Assembly (NCBI GenBank): GCA_016218375.1
Contig: JACREG010000100.1
Span: forward strand, 1 to 36,871
Length of the DNA stretch: 36,871 nucleotides
Direction: 5' to 3'
DNA from: Gammaproteobacteria bacterium
GTDB lineage: Bacteria > Pseudomonadota > Gammaproteobacteria > Thiohalobacterales > Thiohalobacteraceae
Shown: positions 14,788-27,384 of the stretch, in pieces
How the letters are laid out: the number at the start of each line of letters is the position of its first letter
How positions within the stretch are numbered: the first letter of the stretch is position 1
Translations under genes and position numbers: made by a program
The notes under the pieces: generated by a model
The model's input: the letters and a program-made list of their open reading frames with translations, nothing else
Databases searched by the model: none
Told to the model about the DNA's origin: nothing

Positions 14788-16431
14788 CTATTTGCCGCCT
14801 TGCTCCACGCGCTTGGTGATGACCCATTGCTGGGTAATGGACAGGATGTTGTTGGTCACCCAGTACAACACCAGGCCCGAGGGGAAGAAGGCGAAGAACA
14901 CGGTGAAGATGAACGGCAACATCATCATCACCTTGGCCTGCACCGGGTCCACCGGCGCGGGGTTGAGCTTCTGCTGAATGAACATGGTCACGCCCATGAT
15001 CAGCGGCAGCACGTAGTACGGGTCTTTCGCCGACAAGTCGGTGAGCCAGAGGATGAACGGTGCCTGACGCATTTCGACGCTTTCCAGCAGCACCCAGTAC
15101 AACGCGATGAACACCGGGATCTGGATGACAATGGGCAGACAGCCGCCGAGCGGGTTGATCTTCTCGGTGCGGTACAAATCCATCATGGCTTGATTGAGCT
15201 TCTGGCGGTCCTCGCCGTAACGCTCTTTCAGCGCTTGCAGGCGCGGCGCCATTTTGCGCATCTGCGCCATGGAACGGTAGCTGGTCTCGGAGAGTTTGTA
15301 GAACGCCAACTTGATAATCAGGGTCAGCAGAATGATCGACCAGCCCCAGTTGCTGACTAGCGCGTGAATCTTCTCGACCAGCCAGAAGATCGGTTTGGCG
15401 ATGAGGGTGAGCTTGCCGTAGTCGACGGTAAGCTCCAGACCGGGCGCGACGGCGCCGAGCTGATCCTGGAGTTTGGGGCCGATGTAGATACGACTGCCGA
15501 AGGTTTGAGTTGCACCGGTAGGCACGGTGAGCGTGGGGCCGGCCAGACCCAGCACATAGCGGTTGCCTTCGATGACGCGACTGTAATAGTGATTGGGTTC
15601 GCCGGCGGCGGGGATCAGCGCGCCGAGGAAGTAATGTTGGATCATGGCCGCCCAGCCGTCTTTGATGTCGCGGGCCAGATCGGAGTCGGTCATGTCCTTG
15701 AACTGAATCTTTTCGTACTTGTCTTCGGGGCTGTAGATCACGCCGCCGGTGTAGGTGTAGATGAATTTGTTGCTGGCGTCCTTGCTGCCCTCGGCGCGTT
15801 GCAACTGCCGGTATTGTTGGCCGCTCCAGTCTTTACCGCTTTGGTTGGCGACCACTTGATCGAGCTCGACCACATACGCGCCGGGGCGGAAGCGGTAATG
15901 CTTGGTGACAGTGACGCCTTCGGGACTGCGCCAAGTCAGCGGCACATCCAGAACGTCCTGGTTCGGGGCGAGTCGGTATTCTTTTTGCGCGGCTTCGAAC
16001 ACCACATGGTGGGTCGGCTCGGTGCCGCTCTGGGTGCGCAGGCCGGACTGGATGATAAACAGATCCGGCATCTGTTCGTTGAGCAGGCGCACCGGAACGT
16101 CGGGGGCCTCGGAGGCCTTCGGGAAACGGGTCAGGTCGGCCTGACGCAAGTCGCCGCCTTGGGTGTCGATGACCACATCCAACACATCCGTCACCACGCG
16201 TACCCGCGCGGCTGTGGTCACGCTCGCATCGGCCGGCGCTTGAACGGGTTTGGCCGTCGGCGCTGCGGTCGGAAGATCCGCAGCGGGTGCGCTCGGTGTC
16301 GCCGTCGGCGCGGCGGCCTGTTGCGTCGTCGGTGCCGGCGCCGGGCTGTTGTAATCGCGTTGCCAGGCCTCCCACAGCATCAGCGATACGAACGACAAGG
16401 CGATGAACAGAATGAGACGCTGGTTATCCAT
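14788..16431 (-). CDS. yidC: Membrane protein insertase YidC
   Basis: YidC inserts and folds inner-membrane proteins, with or without SecYEG. The ATG at 16431 gives the family N-terminus [20 protein letters not shown] and 547 aa (E. coli 548); the track start at 16542 is in yidD. The architecture is a first TM helix, a Pro/Ala-rich linker, a large periplasmic beta-domain (about 70-330) and five C-terminal TM helices ([20 protein letters not shown] onward, [20 protein letters not shown]). The end is positively charged ([14 protein letters not shown]). It overlaps yidD by 8 bp, which fits one operon. Confidence 0.98.
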   Translation of the reverse strand: MDNQRLILFIALSFVSLMLWEAWQRDYNSPAPAPTTQQAAAPTATPSAPAADLPTAAPTAKPVQAPADASVTTAARVRVVTDVLDVVIDTQGGDLRQADLTRFPKASEAPDVPVRLLNEQMPDLFIIQSGLRTQSGTEPTHHVVFEAAQKEYRLAPNQDVLDVPLTWRSPEGVTVTKHYRFRPGAYVVELDQVVANQSGKDWSGQQYRQLQRAEGSKDASNKFIYTYTGGVIYSPEDKYEKIQFKDMTDSDLARDIKDGWAAMIQHYFLGALIPAAGEPNHYYSRVIEGNRYVLGLAGPTLTVPTGATQTFGSRIYIGPKLQDQLGAVAPGLELTVDYGKLTLIAKPIFWLVEKIHALVSNWGWSIILLTLIIKLAFYKLSETSYRSMAQMRKMAPRLQALKERYGEDRQKLNQAMMDLYRTEKINPLGGCLPIVIQIPVFIALYWVLLESVEMRQAPFILWLTDLSAKDPYYVLPLIMGVTMFIQQKLNPAPVDPVQAKVMMMLPFIFTVFFAFFPSGLVLYWVTNNILSITQQWVITKRVEQGGK

Positions 16432-16663
16432 GATGGTTACAACGCGGTAGTGAGTCGGGAACGGGATCGATCCCGCCGGGATGCCAAGGGTGACAACGGC
16501 CGACGCGGCGCACGGCCAGGGCGAGGCCGCGCCAGCTTCCAAAGCGCTCGATGGCCGTCAGGGCGTAACACGAACAGGTCGGATAAAAACGGCAGTGCTG
16601 CCCCACCCAGGGACTGAGAAAATAACGATAGCCACGGATAATCAGCGTGAGGATGGTACGCAT
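16424..16663 (-). CDS. yidD: Membrane protein insertion efficiency factor YidD
   Basis: A 79-aa protein starting [20 protein letters not shown] at the ATG at 16663. [19 protein letters not shown] and [10 protein letters not shown] are the conserved motifs with the family cysteines. YidD is a small amphipathic inner-membrane-associated protein thought to assist YidC. It overlaps rnpA by 22 bp and yidC by 8 bp. The tracked start at 16687 adds eight residues in rnpA and is not favoured. Confidence 0.95.
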   Translation of the reverse strand: MRTILTLIIRGYRYFLSPWVGQHCRFYPTCSCYALTAIERFGSWRGLALAVRRVGRCHPWHPGGIDPVPDSLPRCNHHG

Positions 16664-17016
16664 GGGCGTCGCTTGAGTCGGTTCCAATGCTCTTCCAGTT
16701 CGGCGCGTAATGCCTGGCGCGTGGCCGTCGCGGCGGACGCTTTGGCCATGACGACGATATCCCAGCCGCCCAGTTCGCCCTGGCGATGGCGGAAGCTTTC
16801 CCGGACGATGCGCTTGATTCTATTACGCACCACGGCTCGCGATGCGGCCTTTTTGGAAATGGCCAAGCCCAAGCGGGGATAACTCAATCCATTCGGCGCG
16901 GTCAACACGGTGAGGGCCCGGCTGGTACTGCGCCCCGCCTCGGCAAAAACCCGCCGGTACTCGACAGGCCGGGTCAGTCGCGCACTGCGCGTGAAACTGG
17001 CCGGGCTCCGTTCCAA
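16642..17016 (-). CDS. rnpA: Ribonuclease P protein component
   Basis: The protein subunit of RNase P, which removes 5' leaders from pre-tRNAs together with the RnpB RNA. The product is 124 aa, typical length. The RNR signature appears in [20 protein letters not shown], followed by [18 protein letters not shown]. The N-terminal [18 protein letters not shown] is also normal. It lies 12 bp after rpmH on the same strand and overlaps yidD. Confidence 0.96.
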   Translation of the reverse strand: MERSPASFTRSARLTRPVEYRRVFAEAGRSTSRALTVLTAPNGLSYPRLGLAISKKAASRAVVRNRIKRIVRESFRHRQGELGGWDIVVMAKASAATATRQALRAELEEHWNRLKRRPCVPSSR

Positions 17017-17028
17017 GACGTGGGAAGA

Positions 17029-17163
17029 CTAGACGCTCAGGCGAGCCCGACCCTTGGCACGGCGTGCCTTGAGGACCAGACGGCCATTCTTGGTGCGCAT
17101 CCGCGCGCGAAAGCCGTGGGTACGCTTACGATGAAGGTTGCTGGGTTGGAACGTTCTTTTCAT
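17029..17163 (-). CDS. rpmH: 50S ribosomal protein L34
   Basis: A 44-aa protein beginning [20 protein letters not shown] and ending [13 protein letters not shown], exactly the bL34 pattern and length. The ATG at 17163 is used; the track extends 18 residues into the promoter region. It heads the rpmH-rnpA-yidD-yidC-mnmE operon, divergent from dnaA, with a -35/-10 pair upstream. Confidence 0.98.
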   Translation of the reverse strand: MKRTFQPSNLHRKRTHGFRARMRTKNGRLVLKARRAKGRARLSV

Positions 17164-17216
17164 GACCGTAACTCGTTGTCGGATGACCGCAGTAGACACA
17201 CGGCGGAGAACGGGCA

Positions 17217-17246
17217 ATGGTAGCGGTAGCCTGGAAGGGGTGTCAA
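17217..17246 (-). promoter_or_regulatory. Candidate rpmH promoter
   Basis: On the minus strand TTGACA (-35, consensus) and TACCAT (-10) are separated by 18 bp, about 55 bp upstream of the rpmH ATG. Called by eye. Confidence 0.5.
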
Positions 17247-17265
17247 TAAAAATGGGCTTTCAGCG

Positions 17266-17274
17266 TGTGGATAA
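17266..17274 (-). promoter_or_regulatory. DnaA box upstream of dnaA
   Basis: TGTGGATAA, the reverse complement of the consensus TTATCCACA, 72 bp before the dnaA start. A possible -10 (TATAGA, 17289) would put the -35 over this box, fitting DnaA autoregulation. Confidence 0.7.
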
Positions 17275-17345
17275 CTCGGGACATCGGGTATAGACTGCTG
17301 CCTCCCCCGCATGCCGAAGATGGTACGTTCTGGAGGTTTGGAGCG

Positions 17346-18704
17346 TTGGACGCCCCGTTGTGGAAGAAATGTCTGGATCGCCTGGAAACCGAATTGCCTG
17401 AACAGCAGTTCAACACCTGGATCCGTCCCCTGCATGCCGTGGCGGAAGATAATTGCCTGCGCCTGCTTGCGCCCAATCGTTTCGTCCTGGATTGGGTGCG
17501 GAAGCATTTCTTCGACCAGATTAGCCAGGCGGTACTGGATTTCTCGCCGGCGCCAGCGCCCCGGATCGCGTTGGAAGTGGGTACGCGCCGCGCCGCGCCG
17601 GCTCAAGCACCGAAACCCGCCGAGAGTGAAACCCGGTTTACCCGTGACATCGAGCGCGCGACAACCCGGCAAAGTTCCGTGGGCAATCACACCCTGAATC
17701 CGAATTCCACTTTCGAGAATTTCGTCGAAGGTAAATCCAATCAACTGGCCCGCGCAGCGTCCACCCAAGTCGGCGAAAATCCCGGCGGCGCCTATAATCC
17801 GCTGTTTATCTATGGCGGCGTGGGCTTGGGTAAAACGCATTTGATGCACGCGGTCGGCAATCTTATCCTTGCCAGCAAGCCGAATGCCCGGGTGGTGTAC
17901 CTGCATTCCGAGCGGTTCGTCGCCGATATGGTCAAGGCGCTGCAGCACAATGCCATCAACGAATTCAAACGTTACTATCGCTCGGTTGACGCGCTGTTGA
18001 TCGACGATATCCAGTTTTTTGCCGGGAAAGAGCGTTCTCAGGAAGAATTCTTCCACACGTTTAATGCCCTGCTCGAAGGCCAGCAGCAAGTCATTCTGAC
18101 CTGTGATCGTTATCCAAAAGAGGTCGCCGGTCTTGAAGAACGCCTGAAATCTCGTTTCGGTTGGGGCCTCACGGTCGCCATCGAACCCCCGGAACTCGAA
18201 ACCCGTGTGGCTATCTTGATGTCGAAGGCGGCACAAGTTCAAATCGAGCTACCCAATGAAGTGGCCTTCTTCGTCGCCAAGCGTATTCAGTCGAACATTC
18301 GTGAGTTGGAAGGCGCGTTGCGCCGCGTGATCGCGAGTTCGCGCTTTACCGGCCGACCGATCACACTGGAGTTCGCCAAAGAATCTTTGCGTGACCTGCT
18401 CGCCTTGCAGGATAAATTGGTTTCTATCGAGAATATCCAAAAGACCGTTGCGGACTATTACAAGATTCGCATCGCCGATCTGCTCTCGGCTCGCCGGAGT
18501 CGCTCTGTTGCCAGGCCGCGTCAAATCGCCATGGCGCTGGCCAAGGAGTTGACCAGCCACAGCCTGCCCGAGATCGGGGACTCTTTTGGCGGGCGCGACC
18601 ATACGACAGTACTGCACGCGTGTCGTAAGATTGCCGAATTACGCGAGGCTGAGGCACGCGTCAAAGAGGATTATTACAACCTGTTAAGAACGTTGACGAC
18701 TTGA
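17346..18704 (+). CDS. dnaA: Chromosomal replication initiator protein DnaA
   Basis: DnaA binds oriC, melts the AT-rich region and loads the helicase. The track starts at 17265, but the TTG at 17346 gives the family N-terminus (M)[20 protein letters not shown] with GGAGG 9 bp upstream; the product is then 452 aa (E. coli 467). Domain I spans about 1-80 and a variable linker about 80-115. The domain III AAA+ core has [14 protein letters not shown] near 157 and [20 protein letters not shown]. Domain IV has the DNA-binding [14 protein letters not shown] and [15 protein letters not shown] near 388-427. It is followed by dnaN, recF and gyrB in the classic order. Confidence 0.97.
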   Translation: MDAPLWKKCLDRLETELPEQQFNTWIRPLHAVAEDNCLRLLAPNRFVLDWVRKHFFDQISQAVLDFSPAPAPRIALEVGTRRAAPAQAPKPAESETRFTRDIERATTRQSSVGNHTLNPNSTFENFVEGKSNQLARAASTQVGENPGGAYNPLFIYGGVGLGKTHLMHAVGNLILASKPNARVVYLHSERFVADMVKALQHNAINEFKRYYRSVDALLIDDIQFFAGKERSQEEFFHTFNALLEGQQQVILTCDRYPKEVAGLEERLKSRFGWGLTVAIEPPELETRVAILMSKAAQVQIELPNEVAFFVAKRIQSNIRELEGALRRVIASSRFTGRPITLEFAKESLRDLLALQDKLVSIENIQKTVADYYKIRIADLLSARRSRSVARPRQIAMALAKELTSHSLPEIGDSFGGRDHTTVLHACRKIAELREAEARVKEDYYNLLRTLTT

Positions 18705-18934
18705 TGTGGATAACGTGTGGAGGAGAACGTTGTGAAAATTTATGCCACAGTTATCCACATTCGACACACAGGTACTTGGGGCGTTATACATAAGAATCGA
18801 CTTACTCTAAGTTGTTAATAATTATAACCAATATACACATACCCACAGATCGGCTGGCGACTAATAACAGATTCAATCAAGATTTATATAAACTTTAAAG
18901 TTATATAAAGACCAAAAGTTAAATAGGACACCCC
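18705..18934. other. Candidate oriC region (dnaA-dnaN intergenic)
   Basis: 230 bp with no gene. Consensus DnaA boxes are at 18705-18713 (minus) and 18751-18759 (plus, TTATCCACA), with a weaker TATGCCACA at 18741. They are followed by a long AT-rich stretch (about 18780-18930, e.g. TTGTTAATAATTATAACC and TTATATAAACTTTAAAG) that could be the unwinding element. Many bacteria have oriC beside dnaA. Few strong boxes are visible, so the origin could be elsewhere. Confidence 0.6.
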
Positions 18935-20035
18935 ATGAAATTCAAAATCCAGCGGGAAGCCTTTCTTAAACCCCTCCAACAGATCATTGGCGTTGTTGAA
19001 CGCCGTCAGACACTGCCGGTATTGGGCAATGTTCTAGTCCAGGCGACGGGTCAAGGGTTGACCCTTACGGCGACTGATTTGGAAGTTGAGTTAGTCGCGC
19101 GGGTTAACTTGGCAGTCGATGCCGGCGGCGAGACAACACTTCCGGCGCGCAAGCTGCTGGATATTTGCCGAACGCTTCCGGACGAGGCTTGGATTGAAAT
19201 CAGCGTCGAGCAGGATCGCGCTACGGTACGCTCCGGAAAAAGTCGTTTCACGCTGGCTACATTACCTGCCTCGGATTTCCCTGTGGTAGAAGAGCTCAAA
19301 AGCGTCCAGGCATTTAGTTTCCCGCAGAAGGAACTCAAAGAACTGATCGAACGTACCCATTTTTCCATGGCTCAACAGGATGTCCGTTATTACCTCAATG
19401 GACTGATGCTCGAGTTGGATAAGAAGGGTATTCGCAGCGTTGCTACCGACGGACACCGATTGGCAATGTGCGAACTTGCGGCCAAGACGGGCATAACCGA
19501 AAGCCAACAAGTGATCGTGCCGCGTAAGGGCGTGCAAGAGTTGCTGCGATTGTTGGAAAGCGACGAAGGCGAAGTCGAGATTCAATTGGGTGGTAACCAT
19601 ATCCGAATCAATACCCTGGAAATCCGTTTCACGTCCAAGTTGATCGATGGCCGTTTTCCGGACTACAAGCGGGTTATGCCCAAAGGGGGCGATAAGCAAA
19701 TACATGCCGATCGTGGGCGTTTACGCCAAGCATTGGCCAGAACGTCGATCCTCTCCAACGAAAAATACCGCGGTATCCGGCTGAGTCTTGATGAAAATAT
19801 ACTTAGAATACAAGCTCATAACCCAGAACAGGAAGAGGCGGAGGAAGAGCTGGAGATCCAATATGGCGGCGAAACACTGGAGATCGGTTTCAACGTGACC
19901 TATTTGCTCGATGCCTTGGGTGCGTTACCTGGCGAGGATGTCCGTATTATTTTGTCGGATGCCAACAGCAGTTGCCTTATTGAGGAAGGTGGCTCTGGTC
20001 ATTGCAAGTATGTCGTCATGCCGATGCGCCTGTAG
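18935..20035 (+). CDS. dnaN: DNA polymerase III beta subunit (sliding clamp)
   Basis: DnaN is the ring-shaped processivity clamp of DNA polymerase III. The product is 366 aa, the same as E. coli. Start MKFKIQREAFLKPLQQIIGV; conserved ERRQTLPVLGNVLVQATG, LPARKLLDICRTLP, VRYYLNGLMLEL, ATDGHRLAMCEL, FTSKLIDGRFPDYKRVMP and the C-terminal KYVVMPMRL. The C-terminal MPMRL forms part of the partner-binding pocket. It lies after the oriC candidate and 21 bp before recF. Confidence 0.98.
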   Translation: MKFKIQREAFLKPLQQIIGVVERRQTLPVLGNVLVQATGQGLTLTATDLEVELVARVNLAVDAGGETTLPARKLLDICRTLPDEAWIEISVEQDRATVRSGKSRFTLATLPASDFPVVEELKSVQAFSFPQKELKELIERTHFSMAQQDVRYYLNGLMLELDKKGIRSVATDGHRLAMCELAAKTGITESQQVIVPRKGVQELLRLLESDEGEVEIQLGGNHIRINTLEIRFTSKLIDGRFPDYKRVMPKGGDKQIHADRGRLRQALARTSILSNEKYRGIRLSLDENILRIQAHNPEQEEAEEELEIQYGGETLEIGFNVTYLLDALGALPGEDVRIILSDANSSCLIEEGGSGHCKYVVMPMRL

Positions 20036-20056
20036 ATTTAGAGTTCTGGCGCGCTA

Positions 20057-21142
20057 ATGGGCCTTACCAAGATCGCTATTAGCGATTTCCGGAATATCGC
20101 GACGGCCGAGCTGAGTTTTTCCCCACAGCTAAATCTGATCGCGGGGTGCAATGGCGCGGGTAAAACCAGCCTGCTGGAAGCCGTCTACTTTCTCGGTCGG
20201 GCCCAATCATTCCGGACCACACACCCTTCCAGTGTGATCCGTGAAGGAGCTGAGGGTCTGCTCGTTACAGGTCAGGTAACAGACCGATACAGTACGGCCA
20301 TACCGGTTGGCATACAGCGGGATAAAACCAGTATCCGTGTCAAGATGGCCGGGCGACCCGTCCAGCAACTCGCCGAGTTAGTCGTGTGTTTTCCCTTCCA
20401 GTTATTGACGCCAGACAGCCATCAATTGCTTGAGGGAGGACCGCGCTATAGACGCCGCTTCCTGGATTGGGGCGTGTTTCACGTGGAACCGGCCTTCTTT
20501 CCCGCGTGGCAACGGTACAGCCGAGCGCTACGACAACGAAACGCAGCGTTGAAAGCGAGAGCCTTACCGCAAGAGATCAGGCTCTGGGATACCGAGTTAA
20601 TTGCGGCTGCGCAGATATTAGACCAGCAACGTCGAGACTATCTGCATAACTTGTTGCCCGTCTTGGGCCGGTACGCCACCGGATTACTTGTCGACATTGT
20701 TGGACTCGGTTGGGAGTACCGGCCGGGTTGGCCACGGAAATCGACATTTGCAGAAGCCCTTGAAGAAGGCATAGAGGGCGATCGTCGCCAAGGATTCACA
20801 CGCATTGGCCCGCACCGTGCGGATTTAATACCCATCCTGGATGGCCAGCCGGCGCAGGAACGTATCTCACGCGGACAGCAAAAACAACTCGTCGCAGCAT
20901 TGATGCTGGCGCAGGCGCATGTTTACCAGACGCATCAAGGGCGGCCGTGCATTTTTCTGGTCGACGACTTGGCGTCGGAACTTGACGATGAACACCGTAA
21001 TTGTGTCTTGCAACATCTCCGCAGCCTGGGTGCTCAAGTGATAATGACGGCCATTGAGGAGGAGGCTATCGATGGGAGTATCTGGCCGGAGCAGCGCCGG
21101 TTTCACGTGGAACACGGTCGCGTGGAGGAAGTGATATACTGA
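20057..21142 (+). CDS. recF: DNA replication and repair protein RecF
   Basis: RecF is an SMC-like ABC ATPase that helps load RecA at gaps. The product is 361 aa. Walker A GCNGAGKT is at residues 30-37. The signature RISRGQQKQLVAALMLAQ lies near 275 and Walker B CIFLVDDLASELDDEHR near 305. The start MGLTKIAISDFRNIATAEL is standard. dnaN-recF-gyrB spacing is tight (21 and 27 bp), suggesting co-transcription. Confidence 0.97.
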   Translation: MGLTKIAISDFRNIATAELSFSPQLNLIAGCNGAGKTSLLEAVYFLGRAQSFRTTHPSSVIREGAEGLLVTGQVTDRYSTAIPVGIQRDKTSIRVKMAGRPVQQLAELVVCFPFQLLTPDSHQLLEGGPRYRRRFLDWGVFHVEPAFFPAWQRYSRALRQRNAALKARALPQEIRLWDTELIAAAQILDQQRRDYLHNLLPVLGRYATGLLVDIVGLGWEYRPGWPRKSTFAEALEEGIEGDRRQGFTRIGPHRADLIPILDGQPAQERISRGQQKQLVAALMLAQAHVYQTHQGRPCIFLVDDLASELDDEHRNCVLQHLRSLGAQVIMTAIEEEAIDGSIWPEQRRFHVEHGRVEEVIY

Positions 21143-21169
21143 GCCGGCTCTGGCCGAGGGAAGACATAA

Positions 21170-23590
<2,421 letters not shown>

Positions 23591-23596
23591 CGCGCG

Positions 23597-24337
23597 CTAG
23601 CGGGGCGGATTTGAAATCCGCGCCATGGTGTCTTCGATCCACGTTTCGGCTTCTTTGAGGATCTCCGCGGCCGCGCGTCCCTGGCTCTGGATGGGCGGCC
23701 CGATCACGACTTGAATCTCGCCGGGCCGCTTGATGAAACCCTTGCGCGGCCAGAATTCGCCGGCATTGTGCGCGACTGGTACGATCGGATGGCCGCTGTG
23801 TTCGGCAAGCACCGCGCCGCCAATACGATAGCGACCTCTTTGACCGGGCGCGATGCGCGTGCCCTCCGGAAAGACCACCACCCAACGCCCATCGTCCAGA
23901 CGCTGCCGGCCTTGCGTTATCAATTGATCGATGGCTTTGCGGCCCGCCTTACGATCGATGGCGATGGAGCCGAGCATCGCCAAGGCCCAGCCGAAGAACG
24001 GTATCCTCAACAACTCGCGTTTCATCACCCAGACTTGCGGCGGAAAGATCGCCTGCAACGCCAGAGTTTCCCAGGTCGATTGATGCTTGCTGAAGATGAT
24101 GGCCGTTTCGCGCGGAATATGTTCCGCGCCGCTGACCCGATAACCCAATCCGCAACTGCGTTTGAGCCACCACAAGTTGAGGAGTGCCCAGCGCGACGCG
24201 ACGGCATAACGGACTTTGAACGGAAAGGGAAAGCACAGCAGCGTCAACAGCGCAAACAGCGGAATGGTCGTAACGAAGACCACCGAGAACACACTGGATC
24301 GAACCAGTCTTACCGCGGTAACAAGCGCCTTATTCAT
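23597..24337 (-). CDS. 1-acyl-sn-glycerol-3-phosphate acyltransferase family protein
   Basis: A PlsC-type acyltransferase that adds the second acyl chain to lysophosphatidic acid at the inner membrane. The product is 246 aa. An N-terminal hydrophobic segment (SVFSVVFVTTIPLFALLTLL) is followed by SKHQSTWETLALQ, an HX4E variant of the HX4D catalytic motif that is usual in this subfamily, and FPEGTR. Later motifs: VPVAHNAGEFWPRKGFIKRP and IQVVIGPPI. Its ATG overlaps the gmhB stop (ATGA). The glyQ-glyS-gmhB-plsC order is common in gammaproteobacteria. Confidence 0.9.
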   Translation of the reverse strand: MNKALVTAVRLVRSSVFSVVFVTTIPLFALLTLLCFPFPFKVRYAVASRWALLNLWWLKRSCGLGYRVSGAEHIPRETAIIFSKHQSTWETLALQAIFPPQVWVMKRELLRIPFFGWALAMLGSIAIDRKAGRKAIDQLITQGRQRLDDGRWVVVFPEGTRIAPGQRGRYRIGGAVLAEHSGHPIVPVAHNAGEFWPRKGFIKRPGEIQVVIGPPIQSQGRAAAEILKEAETWIEDTMARISNPPR

Positions 24338-24882
24338 CGCGCGTCTTCGTCTTCCAGCAAGGCATCGACGGCCGCCGCCAGATTCTCGTACACGGGGATA
24401 TCAAGGGTGTCGTCCAACTTGGCATGGGTGAGCGCACCTTTCCCGGTCAAAACCAACCACGGTTGCGCACCGACCGCCTGCGCCGCCTGCAGATCGCGCA
24501 GCGAATCGCCGATGACAGGAACATTGTCCAAGGAGATGCCCAAGCGCTGTTCGATCTCTTGGAACAAACCCGGTTTAGGTTTGCGGCAATCGCAGTGATC
24601 GTCGGGCGCATGCGGGCAAAAGAAAATGGCGTCGACATTGCCGCCGAGTTCCGCGAGTGCCCGATGCATCTTTTCGTGGATGCGGTTCAAGGTGTCCAGA
24701 GTAAACAGGCCGCGCGCCACGCCGGATTGATTGGTCGCGACCACGACGCGGTAATCGGCACGGTTCAATCGCGCGATGGCTTCGAGGCTGCCGGGAATGG
24801 GCTGCCATTCCCCCGGCGATTTGATATATGCGTCGGAGTCTTCGTTAATGACACCGTCGCGGTCGAGGATCACGAGTCGCAT
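24334..24882 (-). CDS. gmhB: D-glycero-beta-D-manno-heptose-1,7-bisphosphate 7-phosphatase
   Basis: A HAD-family phosphatase of ADP-heptose synthesis for the LPS inner core. The product is 182 aa. The HAD nucleophile motif is LVILDRDGVINEDSDAYIK. VVATNQSGVARG follows, then the zinc-binding CPHAPDDHCDCRKPKPG typical of GmhB, and PVIGDSLRDLQAAQAVG. It overlaps plsC downstream by 4 bp, and the MazG-like stop is 7 bp upstream. Confidence 0.95.
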   Translation of the reverse strand: MRLVILDRDGVINEDSDAYIKSPGEWQPIPGSLEAIARLNRADYRVVVATNQSGVARGLFTLDTLNRIHEKMHRALAELGGNVDAIFFCPHAPDDHCDCRKPKPGLFQEIEQRLGISLDNVPVIGDSLRDLQAAQAVGAQPWLVLTGKGALTHAKLDDTLDIPVYENLAAAVDALLEDEDAR

Positions 24883-24889
24883 TGGGCGC

Positions 24890-25228
24890 TCAATCCATGT
24901 CGCGGAATTCGGACACGCGGATGCGGCCGTTGACCATGCGCGACTCGCGTTGCATGAGTTTATCCATCTTCTCCCAGAACACCTGCTTGAGATCGAAATC
25001 CTGGGCGATGGCCGTGCCGATCAGCAGGATGAACAGATCGGCGCATTCCTCGGCGAGCTTGGTTTTGTCCTTGCCCTTGGTCACGCACGAAGAAATCTCG
25101 CCGAGTTCCTCGGCCATCAGTGCGACGCGGTAAGTCAGCTCCTCGCCGCCGGTGTTCTTGAAATCGTGCTTATCGTGGAAGGCCTGCACGGCCGCCAGCA
25201 TCGCCTGATAGGAATCGCGCTCGGTCAT
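24890..25228 (-). CDS. MazG-like nucleotide pyrophosphohydrolase family protein
   Basis: A 112-aa all-alpha NTP-PPase-like protein. The metal-binding pattern is seen as ALMAEELGEISSCV (EExxE) and LAEECADLFILLIGTA (ExxD), the MazG/dUTPase-like fold used to hydrolyse (d)NTPs to (d)NMPs. The ATG at 25228 (MTERDSYQAMLAAV) is preferred to the TTG at 25237 that overlaps the glyS stop. It lies between glyS and gmhB on the same strand, probably as an operon member. The substrate cannot be told from sequence; a housecleaning role is inferred. Confidence 0.82.
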   Translation of the reverse strand: MTERDSYQAMLAAVQAFHDKHDFKNTGGEELTYRVALMAEELGEISSCVTKGKDKTKLAEECADLFILLIGTAIAQDFDLKQVFWEKMDKLMQRESRMVNGRIRVSEFRDMD

Positions 25229-25233
25229 CGTAT

Positions 25234-27384
25234 TCAACTCTGTAAACGGGAGAGATCGGCGACGCGCAGGAACAGCCCCTGCAACTGCTGCAACAGCGCG
25301 AGGCGATTGCCACGCAGCGCCGTGTCTTCGGCCATCACCATGACGTTATCGAAGAAACGATCGACCGGTTCGCGCAACGCGGCGAGCCGACGCAGACCTT
25401 CGGTGTAATCGCCGTGATCGAACTGCGCACTCACGCCATCGCGCAATTCGCTCAGCGCCTTGGCCAGATCCAGCTCCGCCGTATCGATGAGCCGCGCGGC
25501 ATCGACCGTGGAAGGAATCGCCTCCTCGGTCTTGCGCAGGATATTGCCGATGCGTTTGTTGGCGGCGGCGAGGCTTTCCGCTTCCGGCAGCGCGCGGAAT
25601 TCCGTGACCGCGTGCAGACGCGCGTGGAAATCCAGCGGCCGCGTGGGGCGCTGCGCACGCACGGCATCGAACACATCCGGCGCGATGCCGGCATCGGTGT
25701 AATACGCGCGCAGGCGTTCCATCATGAAATCGAACACGCCGTCGACCGCCGCGGCCGCTTTGAGCGCCGACGGGAAACCGGCCGCGGCGGTTGCGAGCAG
25801 TTCCGCGAGATCGAGGTCACGCTTGGCTTCGATGAGAATGCGCAAGACGCCGAGTGCCGCGCGCCGCAGCGCAAACGGATCTTTGTCGCCGGTGGGCGGT
25901 TGACCGATGGCGAAGATGCCGACCAGCGTATCCAGCCGATCGGCGATCGCCAAGGCCTGGCCGGTGGCGGACGCGGGCAACGCATCGCCGGCGAAGCGCG
26001 GCCAATACTGTTCGTCCAAGGCCTGCGCGACCTCGGCCGGTTCACCGTCGTGCTGCGCGTAGTAGCGGCCCATCACACCTTGCAGCTCGGGGAACTCGAA
26101 CACCATGTGCGCGAGCAGATCGCATTTCGCCAGCATGGCCGCACGTTCGGCGAGTTGCTTATCGGCGCCGATGGCGGCGGCAATGTGCCCCGCGAGTTGC
26201 GCGACGCGCTTCTGTTTATCCAGCAACGTACCGAGCTTGGTCTGGAACACCATCGTGCCGAGTTTGTCGATGCGGCTTTCCAAGCGTTGCTTGCGATCCT
26301 GGTTCCAGAAGAACGCGGCATCGCTCAGGCGCGGACGCACCACGCGCTCGTTGCCGGCCTTCACCTGCGCGGGATCGCGGCTGACGATATTGGAAATAGT
26401 GATGAAGTGCGGCAGCAACTTGCCGGCGCTGTCGACCACCGGAAAATATTTTTGATTGTCCTGCATGGTCGAGACCAATGCCTCGGACGGCACATCGAGA
26501 AAGCGCGTCTCGAAATCGCCGACCACGGCGACCGGCCATTCGACCAGCGCGGTGACCTCGTCGAGCAGATCGTCGTCGATCAACACGCGGCCGCCGGCGG
26601 CGACACCGGCCTCGATGACTTGACCGCGAATCGCCTCGCGGCGCGCAGCGAAATCGGCCATGACGCGACCTTCGGTTTCCAGCAGCGGGGCATACGCGGC
26701 GGGCTCGCCAATATAAATGGTTTGCGGATGATGGAAGCGGTGGCCGCGGGTCTCGCGACCGCTCTTCACGCTGAGAATCTCGGCGTCGATGACGCTGTCG
26801 CCGAACAGCAGCACGATCCAATGCACCGGACGCACGAACTCCGCCGTGCCCGCGCCCCAACGCATGCGCTTCGGGATGGGCAGTTGATTGAGTGCGTGCG
26901 TGACGATGTCCGGCATCAATTCCGCGGTGGCACGGCCGCGCTCCATGACACGATAGATCAGCCAGGCGCCCTTGTCGGTTTCGAGCTGTTCCAACTGTTC
27001 CATGGCGACGCCGCAGGAACGCGCGAAGCCTTGCGCGCCCGGGGTGGGATTGCCCTCGCCGTCGAACGCCGTGGTCAAGGCCGGGCCGCGGCGGATTTGT
27101 TCGCGGTCGGCCTGTGACGTCGCAAGTTGTTCGATCCAGATCGCCAAGCGGCGCGGCGCGGCGTAACTGTGCACGCTGCCGAAGGCGAGTCCGGCCTGTT
27201 CCAAGCCTTTGCGCACGCCGTCAGTGAAGGCCTGGCTCAGACGCAGCAGCGCCTTCGGCGGCAATTCCTCGGTGCCGATTTCGATCAGCAGGTCGCGGGC
27301 CTCGTTGCGGACTCCCTCCCTGGCGTCCGCCCCTGCGGGGCCAGCCTTGCGGCTGTCCAAATTCGTTCCCGACGAATTTGTCAT
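25234..27384 (-). CDS. glyS: Glycine--tRNA ligase beta subunit
   Basis: The beta subunit of the alpha2beta2 bacterial glycyl-tRNA synthetase, involved in tRNA binding. The ATG at 27384 overlaps the glyQ stop (ATGA), giving 716 aa (E. coli 689). Conserved [20 protein letters not shown] begins near residue 29, so there is an N-terminal extension ([20 protein letters not shown]) of low complexity compared with the usual short start. Later motifs: [20 protein letters not shown] and [15 protein letters not shown]-type region ([16 protein letters not shown]). The C-terminal anticodon-type domain ends [20 protein letters not shown]. Confidence 0.97.
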   Translation of the reverse strand: MTNSSGTNLDSRKAGPAGADAREGVRNEARDLLIEIGTEELPPKALLRLSQAFTDGVRKGLEQAGLAFGSVHSYAAPRRLAIWIEQLATSQADREQIRRGPALTTAFDGEGNPTPGAQGFARSCGVAMEQLEQLETDKGAWLIYRVMERGRATAELMPDIVTHALNQLPIPKRMRWGAGTAEFVRPVHWIVLLFGDSVIDAEILSVKSGRETRGHRFHHPQTIYIGEPAAYAPLLETEGRVMADFAARREAIRGQVIEAGVAAGGRVLIDDDLLDEVTALVEWPVAVVGDFETRFLDVPSEALVSTMQDNQKYFPVVDSAGKLLPHFITISNIVSRDPAQVKAGNERVVRPRLSDAAFFWNQDRKQRLESRIDKLGTMVFQTKLGTLLDKQKRVAQLAGHIAAAIGADKQLAERAAMLAKCDLLAHMVFEFPELQGVMGRYYAQHDGEPAEVAQALDEQYWPRFAGDALPASATGQALAIADRLDTLVGIFAIGQPPTGDKDPFALRRAALGVLRILIEAKRDLDLAELLATAAAGFPSALKAAAAVDGVFDFMMERLRAYYTDAGIAPDVFDAVRAQRPTRPLDFHARLHAVTEFRALPEAESLAAANKRIGNILRKTEEAIPSTVDAARLIDTAELDLAKALSELRDGVSAQFDHGDYTEGLRRLAALREPVDRFFDNVMVMAEDTALRGNRLALLQQLQGLFLRVADLSRLQS

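Noticed and set aside
15364-16617. 417-aa plus-strand ORF opposite yidC
   Set aside because: Shadow of yidC and yidD; no ribosome site or family motif.
25414-27117. 567-aa plus-strand ORF opposite glyS
   Set aside because: It is an antisense shadow of glyS in GC-rich DNA, with His/Arg-rich low-complexity translation and no recognisable motif.
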